Positions 37,026-44,635 of a DNA stretch of 64,000 bases are shown here, one piece after another. How positions within the stretch are numbered: the stretch's first letter is position 1; every line of letters begins with the position of its first letter. Both the position numbers and the translations under genes were made by a program. The notes beneath the pieces were generated by a model. That model ran no database searches, was not told the DNA's origin, and was given only the letters and a program-made list of their open reading frames with translations. Source of the stretch: Bacteroidales bacterium (GTDB lineage: Bacteria > Bacteroidota > Bacteroidia > Bacteroidales > JAIOZK01); contig JAIOZK010000016.1 of NCBI GenBank assembly GCA_021740625.1, positions 1-64,000 on the forward strand, written 5' to 3'.

Positions 37026-38132
37026 TTAATGTTCAATGTGTTCAGCAAAGATATCACCATATTCCGGAAAATCATTGTAATGCCATTTGTCCAGTACAAT
37101 TCCGTCTTTGAGCAAAATCAGTCCGGGATTTGAGCGTATGATTGTTTTCAGGATGATATCATCTGCATAGTAAAAATCATATTCAACATTATGTTTTTCC
37201 CTGAATTTATCAACCTTTGCAGGAATACTGCTCGTAAGCGCAATCATATCATGTCCTTCCCGTTCGACATCCTGGTAAAGACCGTTCAGTTTTTTGAAAG
37301 ATGTTGTATCGGTCTTATCCAAATCGTATGCTACCACCAGGAACTGATAATAGGGGTTTTTAATGAAATCCCTGGTAAAATCTTCACCATCCCTGTTTTC
37401 GATTTTCAATTCCGCTGTGTTCTCCCCTTTTTCTTCAAAGCGCTGGGAAACGAATTCCCAGTTTTCCAGCCATACCGAATCATTCCAGGGATAATTGGGT
37501 GACAGGTATTCTTTCGTTTCCCCGGTGTTGATGTTGCGGTATGTAAGATAAACATCCGGTTCTTCTGTATGCTCATTTTTCACAGACTGGCCAACTTCCC
37601 ATGATCTGAAATCAAGGACCGGCAAATGATTCAGGTTGTAAACGGAAAACCAGACAAACCCGCCTGCAGCCAGCAAAATAAGAACCATCTGTGTTGAGGA
37701 TGCCCAGGGGCTTGCTTCTTTTTTGCGGGTAAAGAAGATGATCGACACAAAAACGATCAGCACAAGATTTTTGTAAAATGTTTCCCAGTTGGTGAGTTTG
37801 ATGGCATCTCCAAAGCAACCACAATCTGGGACGGGATTGTAGAGGGCATCGTAAAATGTTAAACCCGTGAAAAATATCATTAGCAGAAACAAAATCCAGG
37901 AAAGGAATTTTAGCCTTGTGTTGAAAACCAGGGCAAATCCCAATACAAACTCAAGGGCGGAAAGGGAAACGGAAAGAAACAGTGCCAGCGGGATGGCCCA
38001 TTCCATTCCGTATGCAACAAAGTAATCTTCAATGCGGTAGGCGGTTCCCAGCGGATCAACGCCTTTTACTATACCAGAAAACATAAAAACGATCCCAACC
38101 AGCCACCTGCTGACAACACGCAACAACTTCAT
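37026..38132 (-). CDS. DoxX/MauE-like membrane protein with C-terminal thioredoxin-like domain (BT_3928 type)
   Basis: This 368-residue protein has four N-terminal membrane helices of DoxX/MauE type (VSRWLVGIVFMFSGIVKGVD). A cysteine motif PDCGCFGDAIKLTNWETFYK is typical of MauE-like redox membrane proteins. The C-terminal half (~200-368) looks thioredoxin-like, with a final NPGLILLKDGIVLDKWHYND. Proteins of this type are predicted to handle disulphide or oxidative chemistry at the membrane. The gene follows DUF1599 by 16 bp and precedes the permease by 12 bp. This is a conserved Bacteroidota family without an assigned reaction. Confidence 0.8.
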   Translation of the reverse strand: MKLLRVVSRWLVGIVFMFSGIVKGVDPLGTAYRIEDYFVAYGMEWAIPLALFLSVSLSALEFVLGFALVFNTRLKFLSWILFLLMIFFTGLTFYDALYNPVPDCGCFGDAIKLTNWETFYKNLVLIVFVSIIFFTRKKEASPWASSTQMVLILLAAGGFVWFSVYNLNHLPVLDFRSWEVGQSVKNEHTEEPDVYLTYRNINTGETKEYLSPNYPWNDSVWLENWEFVSQRFEEKGENTAELKIENRDGEDFTRDFIKNPYYQFLVVAYDLDKTDTTSFKKLNGLYQDVEREGHDMIALTSSIPAKVDKFREKHNVEYDFYYADDIILKTIIRSNPGLILLKDGIVLDKWHYNDFPEYGDIFAEHIEH

Positions 38133-38148
38133 AAAAAATCTTCCTATT

Positions 38149-38715
38149 TTACTTCGTTTCCAATATTTTTATCAACGCAAAAACAGCGTAATTGATTATA
38201 TCATAAAAGTTGGCATCCACCCCTTCCGAGACAACCGTTTCACCTTTATTATCTTCAATTTGTTTGATCCTGAACAATTTCATCAGAATGATATCCGTAA
38301 GGGAACTGATGCGCATATTTCTCCAGGCCTCACCATAATCATGGTTCTTATCCTGCATCAGGCTTTTTGCCTTCATTGCATAATGCCCGTACTTTTCTTC
38401 CACCTGTTCGGCCGGCATTTCCAGTTCATCAAAGGTATCGGGCAAAATGATCTTGTCGCCCAGTTCGAGTTGTATCAATGCAATGATAGAATAATTAACA
38501 ATTCCAATAAACTCCGGTTCAATGCCCTCTTCAATTTTTTGCGATCCCTTGCTGTCAATACTTCTGATCCGGTTTGCCTTGATGTAGATTTGATCCGTCA
38601 GGGAGCTGGCCCGCAACACCCGCCAGGCTGTTCCGTAATCTTTCATTTTATTCAGGAACAGATTCTTACAGTTTTCGATCACTTCATCATATTGCCCGGA
38701 AGTTATGTTTTCCAT
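38149..38715 (-). CDS. DUF1599-family protein (internally duplicated)
   Basis: A 188-residue cytosolic protein contains two similar halves. The first has KNLFLNKMKDYGTAWRVL and SSLTDQIYIKANRIRSI; the second has KSLMQDKNHDYGEAWRNM and SSLTDIILMKLFRIKQI. Each half ends with a related helix (IGIVNYSIIALIQLE, YDIINYAVFALIKIL). This duplicated DYG-x-A-W arrangement is the DUF1599 signature, linked in some annotations to nucleotide-modification-associated proteins. It is the first gene of the minus-strand run to prmA and is divergent from folP across 36 bp. Function is unknown. Confidence 0.85.
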   Translation of the reverse strand: MENITSGQYDEVIENCKNLFLNKMKDYGTAWRVLRASSLTDQIYIKANRIRSIDSKGSQKIEEGIEPEFIGIVNYSIIALIQLELGDKIILPDTFDELEMPAEQVEEKYGHYAMKAKSLMQDKNHDYGEAWRNMRISSLTDIILMKLFRIKQIEDNKGETVVSEGVDANFYDIINYAVFALIKILETK

Positions 38716-38751
38716 AGAATGTCTATTTTCGCAAAAACTTTGGATTTAAAA

Positions 38752-39615
38752 ATGACGCGTAAAGGTACATCTTTTTCAGAAAAGCAGTTGCTGGAATGCG
38801 GCGGGAAAAAACTGGATTTATCAACACCTGCAGTGATGGGGGTATTGAATATCACCCCCGATTCTTTTTATGACGGGGGCAAAAACACAGACTTTAAAAC
38901 CATTGAAAACTCCCTTGAAGAAATGATTCGCGAAGGCGCTTCAATTATCGACATTGGTGGTACTTCAACACGCCCAGGTGCGCCGGAGGTGAGTAAGAAA
39001 TTGGAATGGGAACGGATCGAACCTGTATTGCGTTTTGTCCTGAAGACTTACCCCGAAATGATCGTGTCCATTGATACATACCGGTCGCAAGTTGCTGAAA
39101 AAGCCATGGAAGCAGGCGTCCACATTATTAATGATATATCAGGAGGAACTTTTGATGAGCAGATGATACCACTTATATCCCAAAGCAATTGTGCCTTTGT
39201 AATCATGCATATTCAGGGTACGCCCCGGAATATGCAGAAAAACCCGGCTTACTCCAATGTGACAAAAGAGATCGGCAATTTTTTCCAGCAGCAGATCAAT
39301 CAATTCAAAAAGCATGGTTTTGATAACCTAATCCTGGACCCGGGTTTTGGATTTGGAAAAACTGTGGAGCATAATTTTTCCCTGCTGAAAAACCTGGGAA
39401 TATACCGGGAATTCGATTTTCCGTTGCTTGCTGGGTTATCACGCAAGTCCATGATCAATAAAATCCTGGGGACACAACCCGCCTCAGCCCTCAACGGAAC
39501 CACCACAGTCAATACAATAGCATTGCTGAATGGAGCCAATATTTTAAGGGTGCATGATGTGAAAGAAGCAGTGGAAGCGGTAAAGATCGTGGAAAAGCTG
39601 AAGAAGGTGGATTAA
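38752..39615 (+). CDS. folP: Dihydropteroate synthase
   Basis: A 287-residue TIM-barrel enzyme condenses 6-hydroxymethyl-dihydropterin pyrophosphate with p-aminobenzoate in folate synthesis. Signature blocks are AVMGVLNITPDSFYDGGKN, ASIIDIGGTSTRPGAPEVS and LILDPGFGFGKTVEHNFSLL. ATG 38752 is preferred over ATG 38719 because a -7-like TATTTTCG (38723-38730) would place the transcript start between them, and it gives the usual length. It is divergent from DUF1599. Confidence 0.93.
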   Translation: MTRKGTSFSEKQLLECGGKKLDLSTPAVMGVLNITPDSFYDGGKNTDFKTIENSLEEMIREGASIIDIGGTSTRPGAPEVSKKLEWERIEPVLRFVLKTYPEMIVSIDTYRSQVAEKAMEAGVHIINDISGGTFDEQMIPLISQSNCAFVIMHIQGTPRNMQKNPAYSNVTKEIGNFFQQQINQFKKHGFDNLILDPGFGFGKTVEHNFSLLKNLGIYREFDFPLLAGLSRKSMINKILGTQPASALNGTTTVNTIALLNGANILRVHDVKEAVEAVKIVEKLKKVD

Positions 39616-39892
39616 CCACAAATTACAGGTTTCGGATTAAAGGTTTACACATTCAATCAATAACATAAATTCGTGTATGTCATCCTAACAGGATTTTGGA
39701 ATTACTACCAAAATATCAAACTTAACGGTTTTGTAAGCCAGACAAGAAAAGCGGGCAAGAAAAAAATAAATAAACGCACCAAATCGCGTATCGATGATAA
39801 TTAAAAACCCGGAGTTTTGAATTAATGAGCTGAAGAAAAGATATTATTGCACTTTTTAGACAGCTTCCTTAAAATAAATTGTTTTTTAAGCG

Positions 39893-40579
39893 CTAAATGG
39901 GTTTTTTCCTGAAACCGAAAGCTATTAAAACCAGGATCATGAAAATACCGCTGTAAATTGCCCAATCGGAAAGGGGCACTTCAGCGGCAGGTCCCAGGCA
40001 AAATGCTAAATCATAATCCTGGGTATATCCCAAGCCATACATATAACAAGAATTGTCTCCATCTGCCGAGGATATCCAGGTATGATGAAAAGAATCGTCG
40101 GGGTAATCAGCAATTCCAACCCAGTCGCCTGCTGTAACTGAAACGGTTGTTGGAAATACATAGTGATATTCAATGACGGAAAAACCACTCATACTTTCTC
40201 CTGTATTGGTTCCCGATAAAGGAACAGACAAAAAACTTGCAAAGGTGGTTCCGGGTATACCCCCGGCGTCGTGCTTAAAAATGATATCGACAGTCAGGGG
40301 ATCATGAACAGTTATTTCCTTCATCCAGAAAGTAATACTTGCAACCGGACCAAAGGGTGTGCTTTCAATTTTGTCAAAAGGAATTATCCCGTCTTTTGTC
40401 CCGAGGTCAGCAGAACCATCCGGTAAATGGGAATAATTTGAATTTGATGGGCAGCTTAAATCAGTGACATCGCGGGTGGAACCGTTTTGTTCTGTTATTA
40501 CAGAAATTGATTGGAAATTTTGTGCAGATACAATGGCAATACAGTAACATGCGATCAATAATAAAATTATTTTTTTCAT
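39893..40579 (-). CDS. Exported protein with VPLSD-type C-terminal membrane anchor
   Basis: This 228-residue protein has a signal peptide (MKKIILLLIACYCIAIVSAQ). Its beta-rich mature region contains ITFWMKEITVHDPLTVDIIF and SVTAGDWVGIADYPDDSFHH. The C-terminus is EVPLSDWAIYSG, then a hydrophobic segment IFMILVLIAFGF, then RKKPI. That ending has the same order as in the protein at 22230-23009. The gene is inserted, in opposite orientation, between folP and cdaA, genes that I recall as neighbours in Bacteroides. The surrounding gaps (39616-39892 and 40580-40763) contain nothing recognisable. Function unknown. Confidence 0.7.
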   Translation of the reverse strand: MKKIILLLIACYCIAIVSAQNFQSISVITEQNGSTRDVTDLSCPSNSNYSHLPDGSADLGTKDGIIPFDKIESTPFGPVASITFWMKEITVHDPLTVDIIFKHDAGGIPGTTFASFLSVPLSGTNTGESMSGFSVIEYHYVFPTTVSVTAGDWVGIADYPDDSFHHTWISSADGDNSCYMYGLGYTQDYDLAFCLGPAAEVPLSDWAIYSGIFMILVLIAFGFRKKPI

Positions 40580-40763
40580 AACTATTTGATTTGGTTAACA
40601 AATAATGATGAAAGCAAAAGTAAATCATTTTTATATGGATTGTCAAATAAATAATGCTGGCTGGTTTTTATCCGGGCAAGAAAAAATACCAAAGCATTAA
40701 TATTAAACCGGCTACCATCTTACTTCCTGCTTACTGTATCCGTTACTTTTTCAAATATTTCCC

Positions 40764-40771
40764 TATTTTTG
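40764..40771 (+). promoter_or_regulatory. Candidate -7 element for cdaA
   Basis: TATTTTTG matches TAnnTTTG and lies 18 bp upstream of the proposed TTG start at 40789. If real, it excludes the far-upstream ATG at 40654. Confidence 0.35.
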
Positions 40772-40788
40772 TATATTATAGTAAAACT

Positions 40789-41622
40789 TTGCAGGAATTA
40801 CTCATCACCGGTTTCATTGGGCTTCGGCTGCTGGACATAATCGATATCCTGCTGGTAGCCTTGCTTTTGTATGAACTTTATAACCTCCTTCGCGGAACTG
40901 TTGCTATCAACATATTCATCGGCATTCTGGCCATCTTCCTGGTATGGAAAGTGGTTTCGGCCCTGGAAATGAAATTGCTCAGCGAGATTCTGGGAGGTTT
41001 TATCAGTGTGGGTTTCATTGCATTGATCGTGATCTTTCAACCTGAGATACGCAGGTTTCTTTTTGCCCTCGGCACACCCGCATTCATCAATAAAAAAGGA
41101 AGGGGTTTCTTTTTCTGGCGTTTCAGCCTGGAAGAAGAGAACAAACTGGATATTGACAACATCATCGTAGCCTGCCAGCGGATGGCCGATGCTCGCGAAG
41201 GTGCTTTGATCGTTCTCTCCCACCAGCACGACCTGAAACAATTCATAGAAACGGGTGAAAAGCTGAATGCTGTCGTATCCAGCCGTTTGTTAGAAAACAT
41301 CTTTTATAAAAACAGTCCCCTGCATGATGGTGCTGTGATCATCTCCGACAATAAAATCGTAGCTGCAGGCTGTATACTCCCGGTATCCAACAATACCAAC
41401 ATTCCCAAACGCCTGGGTTTGCGACACAGGGCAGCTCTTGGTCTCAGCGAACAAACTGATGCCATTGCAATTGTTGTTTCAGAGCAAACCGGTAGTATCT
41501 CCTATTGCAAACTTGGAGAGATCAACACCCGGATCAAACCAGCCAACCTCAAAGAATTTCTGGAAGAGGAATTTGCAAGCTCCGGCAAGACAGAAAAACA
41601 AAAAGAAGATCAGGATTCATAA
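40789..41622 (+). CDS. cdaA: Diadenylate cyclase (CdaA/DisA_N family)
   Basis: This 277-residue protein makes cyclic di-AMP from two ATP. Three N-terminal membrane helices (LLDIIDILLVALLLYELYNL onward) precede the cyclase domain. Its catalytic motifs are intact: SPLHDGAVIIS (DGA) and RLGLRHRAALGLSE (RHR). The usual CdaA length fits a TTG start at 40789. The in-frame ATG at 40654 would add 45 residues that look like untranslated sequence (MLAGFYPGKKKYQSI...). Translation from TTG is inference. The 3' end overlaps the convergent Dabb gene by 13 bp. Confidence 0.88.
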   Translation: MQELLITGFIGLRLLDIIDILLVALLLYELYNLLRGTVAINIFIGILAIFLVWKVVSALEMKLLSEILGGFISVGFIALIVIFQPEIRRFLFALGTPAFINKKGRGFFFWRFSLEEENKLDIDNIIVACQRMADAREGALIVLSHQHDLKQFIETGEKLNAVVSSRLLENIFYKNSPLHDGAVIISDNKIVAAGCILPVSNNTNIPKRLGLRHRAALGLSEQTDAIAIVVSEQTGSISYCKLGEINTRIKPANLKEFLEEEFASSGKTEKQKEDQDS

Positions 41623-41912
41623 TCCACAACGGCCGTTTTATCCATGATCTGTTTCAGGAAGTCTAATACTTTTACATGTTCGGGATGTACACGGTAATTA
41701 TCAAGTCCCTCTTTCGACTCAAACTCCGAAATAAGCACAACATCATAGGCAGAAGGCTTTTCATTGAAATTCAATCCAACCTCCATGGCTTTCAGGTCCG
41801 GAACAAGCTCAACAAGATCTTCCAGCATTGTTTTGAACTTCCCTGCATTATCTAGTTTTTCCTGTGTTGAAGAAAACTCCTTCAGCTTAACCATTACGAT
41901 GTGTTTGATCAT
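41610..41912 (-). CDS. Dabb (stress-responsive alpha/beta-barrel) protein
   Basis: This 100-residue protein from the ATG at 41910-41912 begins MIKHIVMVKLKEFSSTQEKL, the standard start of Dabb domains (IKHIVMxKxK). The later segment PSAYDVVLISEFESKEGLDN and HPEHVKVLDFLKQIM complete the small dimeric barrel. The family binds diverse small molecules; the substrate here is unknown. It converges on cdaA with overlapping 3' ends. Confidence 0.88.
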   Translation of the reverse strand: MIKHIVMVKLKEFSSTQEKLDNAGKFKTMLEDLVELVPDLKAMEVGLNFNEKPSAYDVVLISEFESKEGLDNYRVHPEHVKVLDFLKQIMDKTAVVDYES

Positions 41913-41979
41913 TTCGCCTGGATTTTTTGTTCTTTTACAAAGATAATGAAAAGAGAGAATCAAATATCAGGCTTCTAAT

Positions 41980-42049
41980 AATGAATTACCCCGCCGCAGA
42001 GCAACGAGGTATCAAAAGAAAAAACTTGTCCGCCTACTGGCGGATTAAA
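41980..42049. repeat. REP-like two-hairpin element, copy C
   Basis: Starts AATGAATTACCCCGCCGCAG and ends GTCCGCCTACTGGCGGATTA. The first stem is weakened by base changes (GCAACGAGGT); the second stem is intact. Its end overlaps the stop codon region of the Rrf2 gene. Confidence 0.75.
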
Positions 42050-42446
42050 GATACTGATCCAAGGTCTGCGATTCCAGGTACGTCCTGTAATCCTCAGTCA
42101 TCTTTTTGGTAATATTATTCATGATGCACTTGTCGAAAGGGCAAATGGGCTTGTCCATGGGACATTCATGAATTTCTATTTTTCCTTCGATGGCTTCATA
42201 GATCTCCAGGAAAGTAATATCCTTGGGGGATTTTTTCAGGGTAAAACCACCGGTCGGACCACGGTGTGACTCAATAAATCCTTCTTTAACCAGGCGCTGA
42301 AAAACTTTAGCGACATGATGTTTCGAGCTGCTTGTTGCCTCAGCGATCTTGACAACATTGATCATTTTCTTCTGCGATTTTGCAACGAGTATCATACCAT
42401 GCAATGCAATGGAGGCAGCTTCTGAGAGCGTTACTATTTTTGACAT
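42045..42446 (-). CDS. Rrf2-family transcriptional regulator with Cys triad
   Basis: This 133-residue protein has an N-terminal winged helix (SEAASIALHGMILVAKSQKK, HHVAKVFQRLVKEGFIESHR, then GPTGGFTLKK) typical of Rrf2/IscR/NsrR. Three cysteines follow in HECPMDKPICPFDKCIM (spacing C-x6-C-x4-C). In this family such a triad commonly ligates a [2Fe-2S] or [4Fe-4S] cluster sensing redox, iron or nitric oxide. It is divergently transcribed from the putative manganese transporter across 127 bp, so it may regulate that gene. The gene is complete and of usual length. Confidence 0.85.
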   Translation of the reverse strand: MSKIVTLSEAASIALHGMILVAKSQKKMINVVKIAEATSSSKHHVAKVFQRLVKEGFIESHRGPTGGFTLKKSPKDITFLEIYEAIEGKIEIHECPMDKPICPFDKCIMNNITKKMTEDYRTYLESQTLDQYL

Positions 42447-42458
42447 TGATTCAGTTAA

Positions 42459-42472
42459 GGTATTTAATTACC
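42459..42472. promoter_or_regulatory. Possible operator in the rrf2-transporter intergenic region
   Basis: GGTATTTAATTACC is an imperfect 14-bp dyad (outer GGTA/TACC perfect). It lies between the rrf2 start and a minus-strand -7 candidate (TACATTTG, reverse complement of 42473-42480), a position suited to autoregulation. Similarity to known Rrf2 operators was not tested. Confidence 0.3.
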
Positions 42473-42573
42473 CAAATGTATACTTCTTTTTCACAACTAA
42501 AAAAGAAAAGCTGCCAAAAATTCTCAAATTCTGTCTATTTTTACCCGTTCAAAATAAATGCTGTTTTTCTTAT

Positions 42574-43659
42574 ATGTTCATAGGCATCATCAAACAAACG
42601 ATCATGATCACCAGCTTTGTGCTGGCCATGATGCTCATCATCGAGTACATCAATGTGCAGACGCGGGGTAGGTGGATACAGCCATTCAAACGTAAAGGCT
42701 GGCTGCAAATACTTTCAGCAGCGTTGCTGGGCCTGATCCCGGGTTGCCTGGGTACATACACTGCTGTTTCTCTTTATGCACACAAGATATTTGGTTTTGC
42801 CGGCCTGGTTACAGCCATGATTGCAACATCCGGAGATGAAGCCTTTTTTATGTTGTCGGTCATTCCACAGAATGCACTCCTGCTGTTTGCGATCATCTTT
42901 GGGGTCGCAATCCTGAGTGGCAGCCTGATTTACGCTTTTATGCGAAACAGGACATTGATGAACCTCCCGGAAAACCACCTGCAGGTCCACGAAGAACACG
43001 AGAACTGTGTTTGCTTTGCTCCCAAAGAAATCGGAAAGCAGTTAAAAAACATTAGTTTTCAAAGAGCCATCATCATTGCCGGGCTGATTCTGTTTATTTT
43101 CGGCCTGCTGATCGGTGAATTCGGACATGCACATGAATTCGACAAACTCCTGCATCCTCATGAACATCATCATGATCATGTACATGAAGGATCCATATGG
43201 AACTGGATCAGCATCTCTTTCCTGATCGTGTCCCTCCTTTCCCTGTTTATCATCATTACGGTAAACGACCATTTCCTGGAAGCGCATCTCTGGAACCACA
43301 TCATCAAGAAGCACTTTTTGAAGATTTTTCTCTGGACACTGGCAGCCCTCACTGTTCTGCATTTTATCAATGAATACATCGATGTGCGGGAGTGGGCGCG
43401 TGCCAATTTTTATATCATGTTGCTGATCGCGGTCCTGGTGGGCATCATCCCGCAATCGGGCCCGCACTTTATTTTTGTGCTGATGTTTGCCGAAGGGAGC
43501 ATCCCTTTTAGCATCCTGCTGGCCAATTCAATTGTTCAGGATGGACATGGATCCATTCCCTTGCTGGCAGAATCAGGCAAAAGCTTCATCCTGGTAAAAC
43601 TTGTAAATATTTTGATTGGCCTTTTATTCGGCATTTTTATTCACTTGCTTGGATGGTGA
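42574..43659 (+). CDS. Putative manganese (formerly 'arsenic efflux') transporter
   Basis: This 361-residue membrane protein has roughly ten hydrophobic segments. It begins MFIGIIKQTIMITSFVLAMM and LIIEYINVQTRGRW, followed by LLGLIPGCLGTYTAV and TAMIATSGDEAFFMLSVIP. This pattern is that of the 'putative manganese transporter, 11 TMS' family. A histidine-rich cytosolic or periplasmic loop (HAHEFDKLLHPHEHHHDH) could bind metal. A second inverted-repeat half has LVGIIPQSGPHFIFVLMFAE. The ATG at 42574 is chosen because the frame further upstream reads through the rrf2 gene region. It shares a divergent intergenic region with rrf2. Confidence 0.8.
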   Translation: MFIGIIKQTIMITSFVLAMMLIIEYINVQTRGRWIQPFKRKGWLQILSAALLGLIPGCLGTYTAVSLYAHKIFGFAGLVTAMIATSGDEAFFMLSVIPQNALLLFAIIFGVAILSGSLIYAFMRNRTLMNLPENHLQVHEEHENCVCFAPKEIGKQLKNISFQRAIIIAGLILFIFGLLIGEFGHAHEFDKLLHPHEHHHDHVHEGSIWNWISISFLIVSLLSLFIIITVNDHFLEAHLWNHIIKKHFLKIFLWTLAALTVLHFINEYIDVREWARANFYIMLLIAVLVGIIPQSGPHFIFVLMFAEGSIPFSILLANSIVQDGHGSIPLLAESGKSFILVKLVNILIGLLFGIFIHLLGW

Positions 43660-43680
43660 AGGCATTAAGTCTTATATTTG
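43649..43680 (+). promoter_or_regulatory. Promoter for universal stress protein gene
   Basis: TTG at 43649-43651 and TATATTTG at 43673-43680 are 21 bp apart, matching the Bacteroidota consensus. The usp start codon is 20 bp downstream. The -33 lies inside the end of the transporter gene. Confidence 0.7.
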
Positions 43681-43700
43681 TTTAACAAATTTATTCGAAA

Positions 43701-44576
43701 ATGAAAAAGATACTTGTACCCATAGACTTCAGTGAGAACACTGATCGTACTTGTCAGTACGCTCTCGAAATTGCAAAAAAATACAGTTCCGAGATTCGGC
43801 TGTTCCATTCGTATTTCGATCAGATCATCGTATCCGACAGCAGTTTTCCAACAGGGGTTGATACAGACACCATGCTCAATGAACAATTGCTGCGGGATAT
43901 TGAACAAAGAGCCCGTGAGGACATCGTAAACCTGCAATCGAAACTGATAGAACAACTGAAAAAGGAGAACATTCACAGTGTGAAAATTGTCTATACCTTA
44001 AAAGGTGGTGATCCTGAAAGCGAGATCATCGACGAATGCAGTGAATACAAACCCGACCTCATTATCATGGGTTCCAGCGGGCGCGGGCGAAAAAGCATCC
44101 TCACCGGTAGTGTTTCCAAGAAGATCATGAACAATGCAAATCTTCCTGTACTGGCAATTCCCCAGGATTATACTTTTAAGGGAATCAGGAATGTCCTGTA
44201 TATGACAGATTTCGGCGGACCCGACCAGGATTTGCTGAATAAGCTGATGAAGCTGCTGCAGGATTTTGATATACAGATACACTGCCTGCATATGAACATT
44301 CACGATGACAAACGAGAGGAAAATGAAAAGAAAATGAATGCAATCAAAGAATGTTTCTCAGAAGAGGTTAAGTCGGGTACACTCAGTTGCAACCTGGTCG
44401 ACAGCAAAGACATTGGCGAGGATATCGAAAAATATGTAAAGGAAAATAACATCGATCTGATCGCTTTTCTATCACACAAGCGTAATATTTTCAAAAGACT
44501 GTTTACCAGCAAGGTCACGAAAAAAGACCTTTTCCAGGCTGATATCCCTTTACTGGCCTTTCATACAGAAGGCTAA
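43701..44576 (+). CDS. Tandem universal stress protein (UspA family)
   Basis: This 291-residue cytosolic protein has two Usp domains. Domain 1 (~1-150) starts MKKILVPIDFSENTDRTCQY and keeps the ATP-binding G-x2-G-x9-GS motif in IIMGSSGRGRKSILTGSVSK. Domain 2 (~155-291) starts IRNVLYMTDFGG and has FLSHKRNIFKRLFTSKVTKK in place of the motif, so it probably does not bind ATP. Such tandem Usps support survival under starvation or stress. It has its own promoter just upstream. Confidence 0.9.
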   Translation: MKKILVPIDFSENTDRTCQYALEIAKKYSSEIRLFHSYFDQIIVSDSSFPTGVDTDTMLNEQLLRDIEQRAREDIVNLQSKLIEQLKKENIHSVKIVYTLKGGDPESEIIDECSEYKPDLIIMGSSGRGRKSILTGSVSKKIMNNANLPVLAIPQDYTFKGIRNVLYMTDFGGPDQDLLNKLMKLLQDFDIQIHCLHMNIHDDKREENEKKMNAIKECFSEEVKSGTLSCNLVDSKDIGEDIEKYVKENNIDLIAFLSHKRNIFKRLFTSKVTKKDLFQADIPLLAFHTEG

Positions 44577-44635
44577 GGGACAAAATAAATAAGGAATTCA
44601 ACGTTTGCTAAAGTAGCCATAGATCGGAAGCAGAA

